From NCBI RefSeq assembly GCF_023534745.1, contig NZ_JAMHJQ010000005.1:325889-389888 (forward strand): 64,000 nt of DNA, written 5' to 3'. Numbering within the stretch: the first letter of the stretch is position 1; every line of letters starts with the position of its first letter. The translations under genes and the position numbers were made by a program. Below are positions 62,628 through 64,000 of this stretch, piece by piece. This stretch comes from Streptomyces sp. 35G-GA-8. GTDB taxonomy: Bacteria > Actinomycetota > Actinomycetes > Streptomycetales > Streptomycetaceae. Below the pieces are notes generated by a model. That model did not search any database. It worked only from the letters and a program-made list of their open reading frames with translations, and was not told the DNA's origin.

Positions 62628-63260
62628 GTGTGCTGGAGTGCGACAGCCGATCTTGTGGCGGGCGCCGGTATCACCGTGGTCGGCGTGGCCTGTGTGGCGC
62701 GCGTGCGCAGGGCCCGTGATCTGCCGTTCGCCGCGCTGCCGCTGCTCCTCGGCGCCCACCAGATCATCGAATCGGTCGTGTGGCGCTCGGGCGGCGGCGC
62801 GGGCCCGGCCACCCTCGCCTGGGCCGTGATCGCGCTGCCCGTACTGGCCGTGTGGGTGCCGTTCGCCGTGCTGCTCGCCGCGCCGGCCCGGGCGCGGCGC
62901 CGGCTGATGGTTCCGGCCGCGATCGGGCTCGGCACCGCGGCGGCGCTGTCGTACTTCCTCGTCCATCGGACGGTGACGGCCGAGATCCGCGGCCATACCG
63001 TCGGGTACGCGCTCGGCCTCCCGCACACCCCGTTCTTCGTGGTGGCCTATCTCCTCGCCACGGTCGGCGCCCTGCTCATGGGCGGCGATCCGGCGGTGCG
63101 GCTGCTCGGCGTGGTCGTCGCGTACGGAGCCGTGGTGTGCGCGGCGTTCTGGCGGCTGGAGTTCATCTCCACCTGGTGTGCCCTCGCGGCGCTGGCGTCC
63201 GTCCTCGTTCTCGTGTGGACCCGGCGCCTCCCGGCGGGCCACCCGCCACGCACGGGGTGA
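62628..63260 (+). CDS. DUF6629-like integral membrane protein
   Basis: A 210-residue protein with about seven hydrophobic helices. The N-terminus CWSATADLVAGAGITVVG and the phrase LPLLLGAHQIIESVVWR match a conserved actinobacterial membrane family of unknown role. The GTG at 62628 is preferred because the family begins at CWSA; a GTG at 62619 adds three residues. The short N-terminus, absent ribosome site and nearby TACCGT suggest leaderless expression. Nothing nearby indicates a function. Confidence 0.82.
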   Translation: MCWSATADLVAGAGITVVGVACVARVRRARDLPFAALPLLLGAHQIIESVVWRSGGGAGPATLAWAVIALPVLAVWVPFAVLLAAPARARRRLMVPAAIGLGTAAALSYFLVHRTVTAEIRGHTVGYALGLPHTPFFVVAYLLATVGALLMGGDPAVRLLGVVVAYGAVVCAAFWRLEFISTWCALAALASVLVLVWTRRLPAGHPPRTG

Positions 63261-63338
63261 CGCACTGGCCGGGCGTACGAACACATGACCGCCCCCGCCC
63301 ACGCGGTCCGGCCACCCCCGCGCCCGGCCCTGGATCCC

Positions 63339-63344
63339 TAGCAT
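63339..63344 (+). promoter_or_regulatory. -10 element for the GH16 gene
   Basis: TAGCAT fits TAnnnT and ends seven bases before the GTG at 63352. This spacing suggests a leaderless transcript starting at that GTG rather than at the ATG at 63343, which overlaps the element. Confidence 0.4.
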
Positions 63345-63351
63345 GAGAACG

Positions 63352-64000
63352 GTGAGCAGCGGTACGCCCGACCCGTCCCGGACGCCTTGTACGCCCCGTA
63401 CACCACGCTTCACCGCCGACTTCTCCTCCACGGAACAGTGGGTCGCGGGGCACTCGTGGGCGTATCCCGGCGGCGGGCCGACCAATCCGGGAGACAACAA
63501 GCTCGATCATCTCGTACCCGACCCGGAGTACAGCCGCGGCGGCGTCTTCCGGGCGACGGCCCGCTCCGACGGCTACTGGAACACGGGGCTGCTGACCACC
63601 GAGGGCAGCCCCGAGGAGTTCACCGTCCGCACCGGAGACGTGCTGGAGACGCGCGTACAGCTGCCCACCGAGACCGGCGCGTGGCCCGCGATCTGGACCT
63701 GGCTGGACGGCGGGAACGAGATCGACATCTTCGAGTACCACCCCGACAACCCCCATCTGCTGGAGCTCTCGAACCATGTCCGGGGCGGCCTGCGCTACTA
63801 CACCCACCCGGCGATCGGCCCCGGCACCTGGGTGGAGCTGAAGGTGGAGTTCCGGTCCGGGACCGTCGTCTGGTGGGTCAACGGCCGGCGCGTCTTCGCC
63901 GACGGGAGGGGCGTGGGCCGCGACTGGCGGGCCCATCTCATCGTCAATCTCTCCGTCTGCGCCGGCCGGTACCACCCCGCCCCGGAGCCGGGGGTGACCG
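63352..64000 (+). CDS. Family 16 glycoside hydrolase-like protein (partial, runs off right edge)
   Basis: About 216 residues are visible. The catalytic signature of GH16 is present as NEIDIFEY, with two Glu and the Asp between them, near residue 121. It is preceded by WPAIWTWLDGG and followed by the aromatic-rich strands typical of the jelly-roll fold. These enzymes cleave beta-1,3 or mixed-linkage glucans and related polymers. No signal peptide is visible at the N-terminus, which is Pro/Thr-rich, so the cell location is unclear. The start is GTG 63352 or ATG 63343. The C-terminus lies beyond the window. Confidence 0.82.
   Translation, partial: MSSGTPDPSRTPCTPRTPRFTADFSSTEQWVAGHSWAYPGGGPTNPGDNKLDHLVPDPEYSRGGVFRATARSDGYWNTGLLTTEGSPEEFTVRTGDVLETRVQLPTETGAWPAIWTWLDGGNEIDIFEYHPDNPHLLELSNHVRGGLRYYTHPAIGPGTWVELKVEFRSGTVVWWVNGRRVFADGRGVGRDWRAHLIVNLSVCAGRYHPAPEPGVT

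Noticed and set aside
33498-63260. bldA-dependent TTA codons
   Set aside because: Every TTA or complementary TAA triplet I checked by eye in the annotated genes was out of frame (mostly within Tyr, Ile or Thr codons). A computed scan would be needed to be certain, so I make no claim of bldA control.
62460-63500. Minus-strand frame of 346 codons over the DUF6629 gene
   Set aside because: The composition is typical of an antisense shadow, whereas the plus frame has membrane helices and a known family start.

Overview
This is a very GC-rich actinomycete segment and almost certainly comes from a Streptomyces chromosome. Third codon positions are overwhelmingly G or C, GTG starts are frequent, several -10 elements suggest leaderless transcripts, and two specialised-metabolite clusters lie side by side. 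I saw no tRNA, rRNA, CRISPR array, insertion sequence or phage gene.

Positions 1 to about 40000 are one flank of a nystatin/amphotericin-type polyene macrolide cluster. Two modular type I polyketide synthase genes run leftward. The first is a complete six-module NysI/AmphI homologue of 9553 residues (4652-33313). The second is a NysJ homologue (1-4629) cut by the left edge after KS, AT, DH and the start of ER. The domain logic matches nystatin modules 9-15: module 9 has KR and DH, module 11 has the only methylmalonyl AT, the module 13 ketoreductase is destroyed (Tyr to Glu, Asn to Gly), and module 15 carries DH and ER. Upstream lie nysDIII (GDP-mannose 4,6-dehydratase, for mycosamine) and, divergently, the ABC exporter pair nysH/nysG, a metallophosphatase and the 4'-phosphopantetheinyl transferase nysF. 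Two palindromes resembling PAS-LuxR (PimM-type) operators sit at 34672-34687 (a perfect consensus match) and 33460-33475 (14 of 16). A secreted SGNH esterase follows nysF.

Positions 40995-56685 hold a separate leftward operon of six tightly packed genes. It encodes a two-subunit PUFA-type iterative lipid/polyketide synthase, a free ACP, an alpha/beta-hydrolase, a glycosyltransferase and an ABC exporter. Subunit 1 is tandem FMN-reductase-like domains-KS-AT-ACP-KR; subunit 2 is KS-AT-DH-phosphopantetheinyl transferase. The two chains together carry all the activity types of PfaA-PfaE. The inferred product is an exported, glycosylated polyene or fatty acyl lipid. I know no characterised product for this gene set, and it is the best candidate here for an undescribed system.

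Positions 57388-64000 are flanking genes: a GtrB-like polyprenyl-phosphate glycosyltransferase with a GT-C-like membrane protein, a GvpU-like protein, a DEAD-box RNA helicase with a Gly/Arg-rich tail, a DUF6629-like membrane protein, and a GH16 glycosidase cut by the right edge. Perfect palindromic terminators separate the convergent genes at 40915-40954 and 60500-60537.
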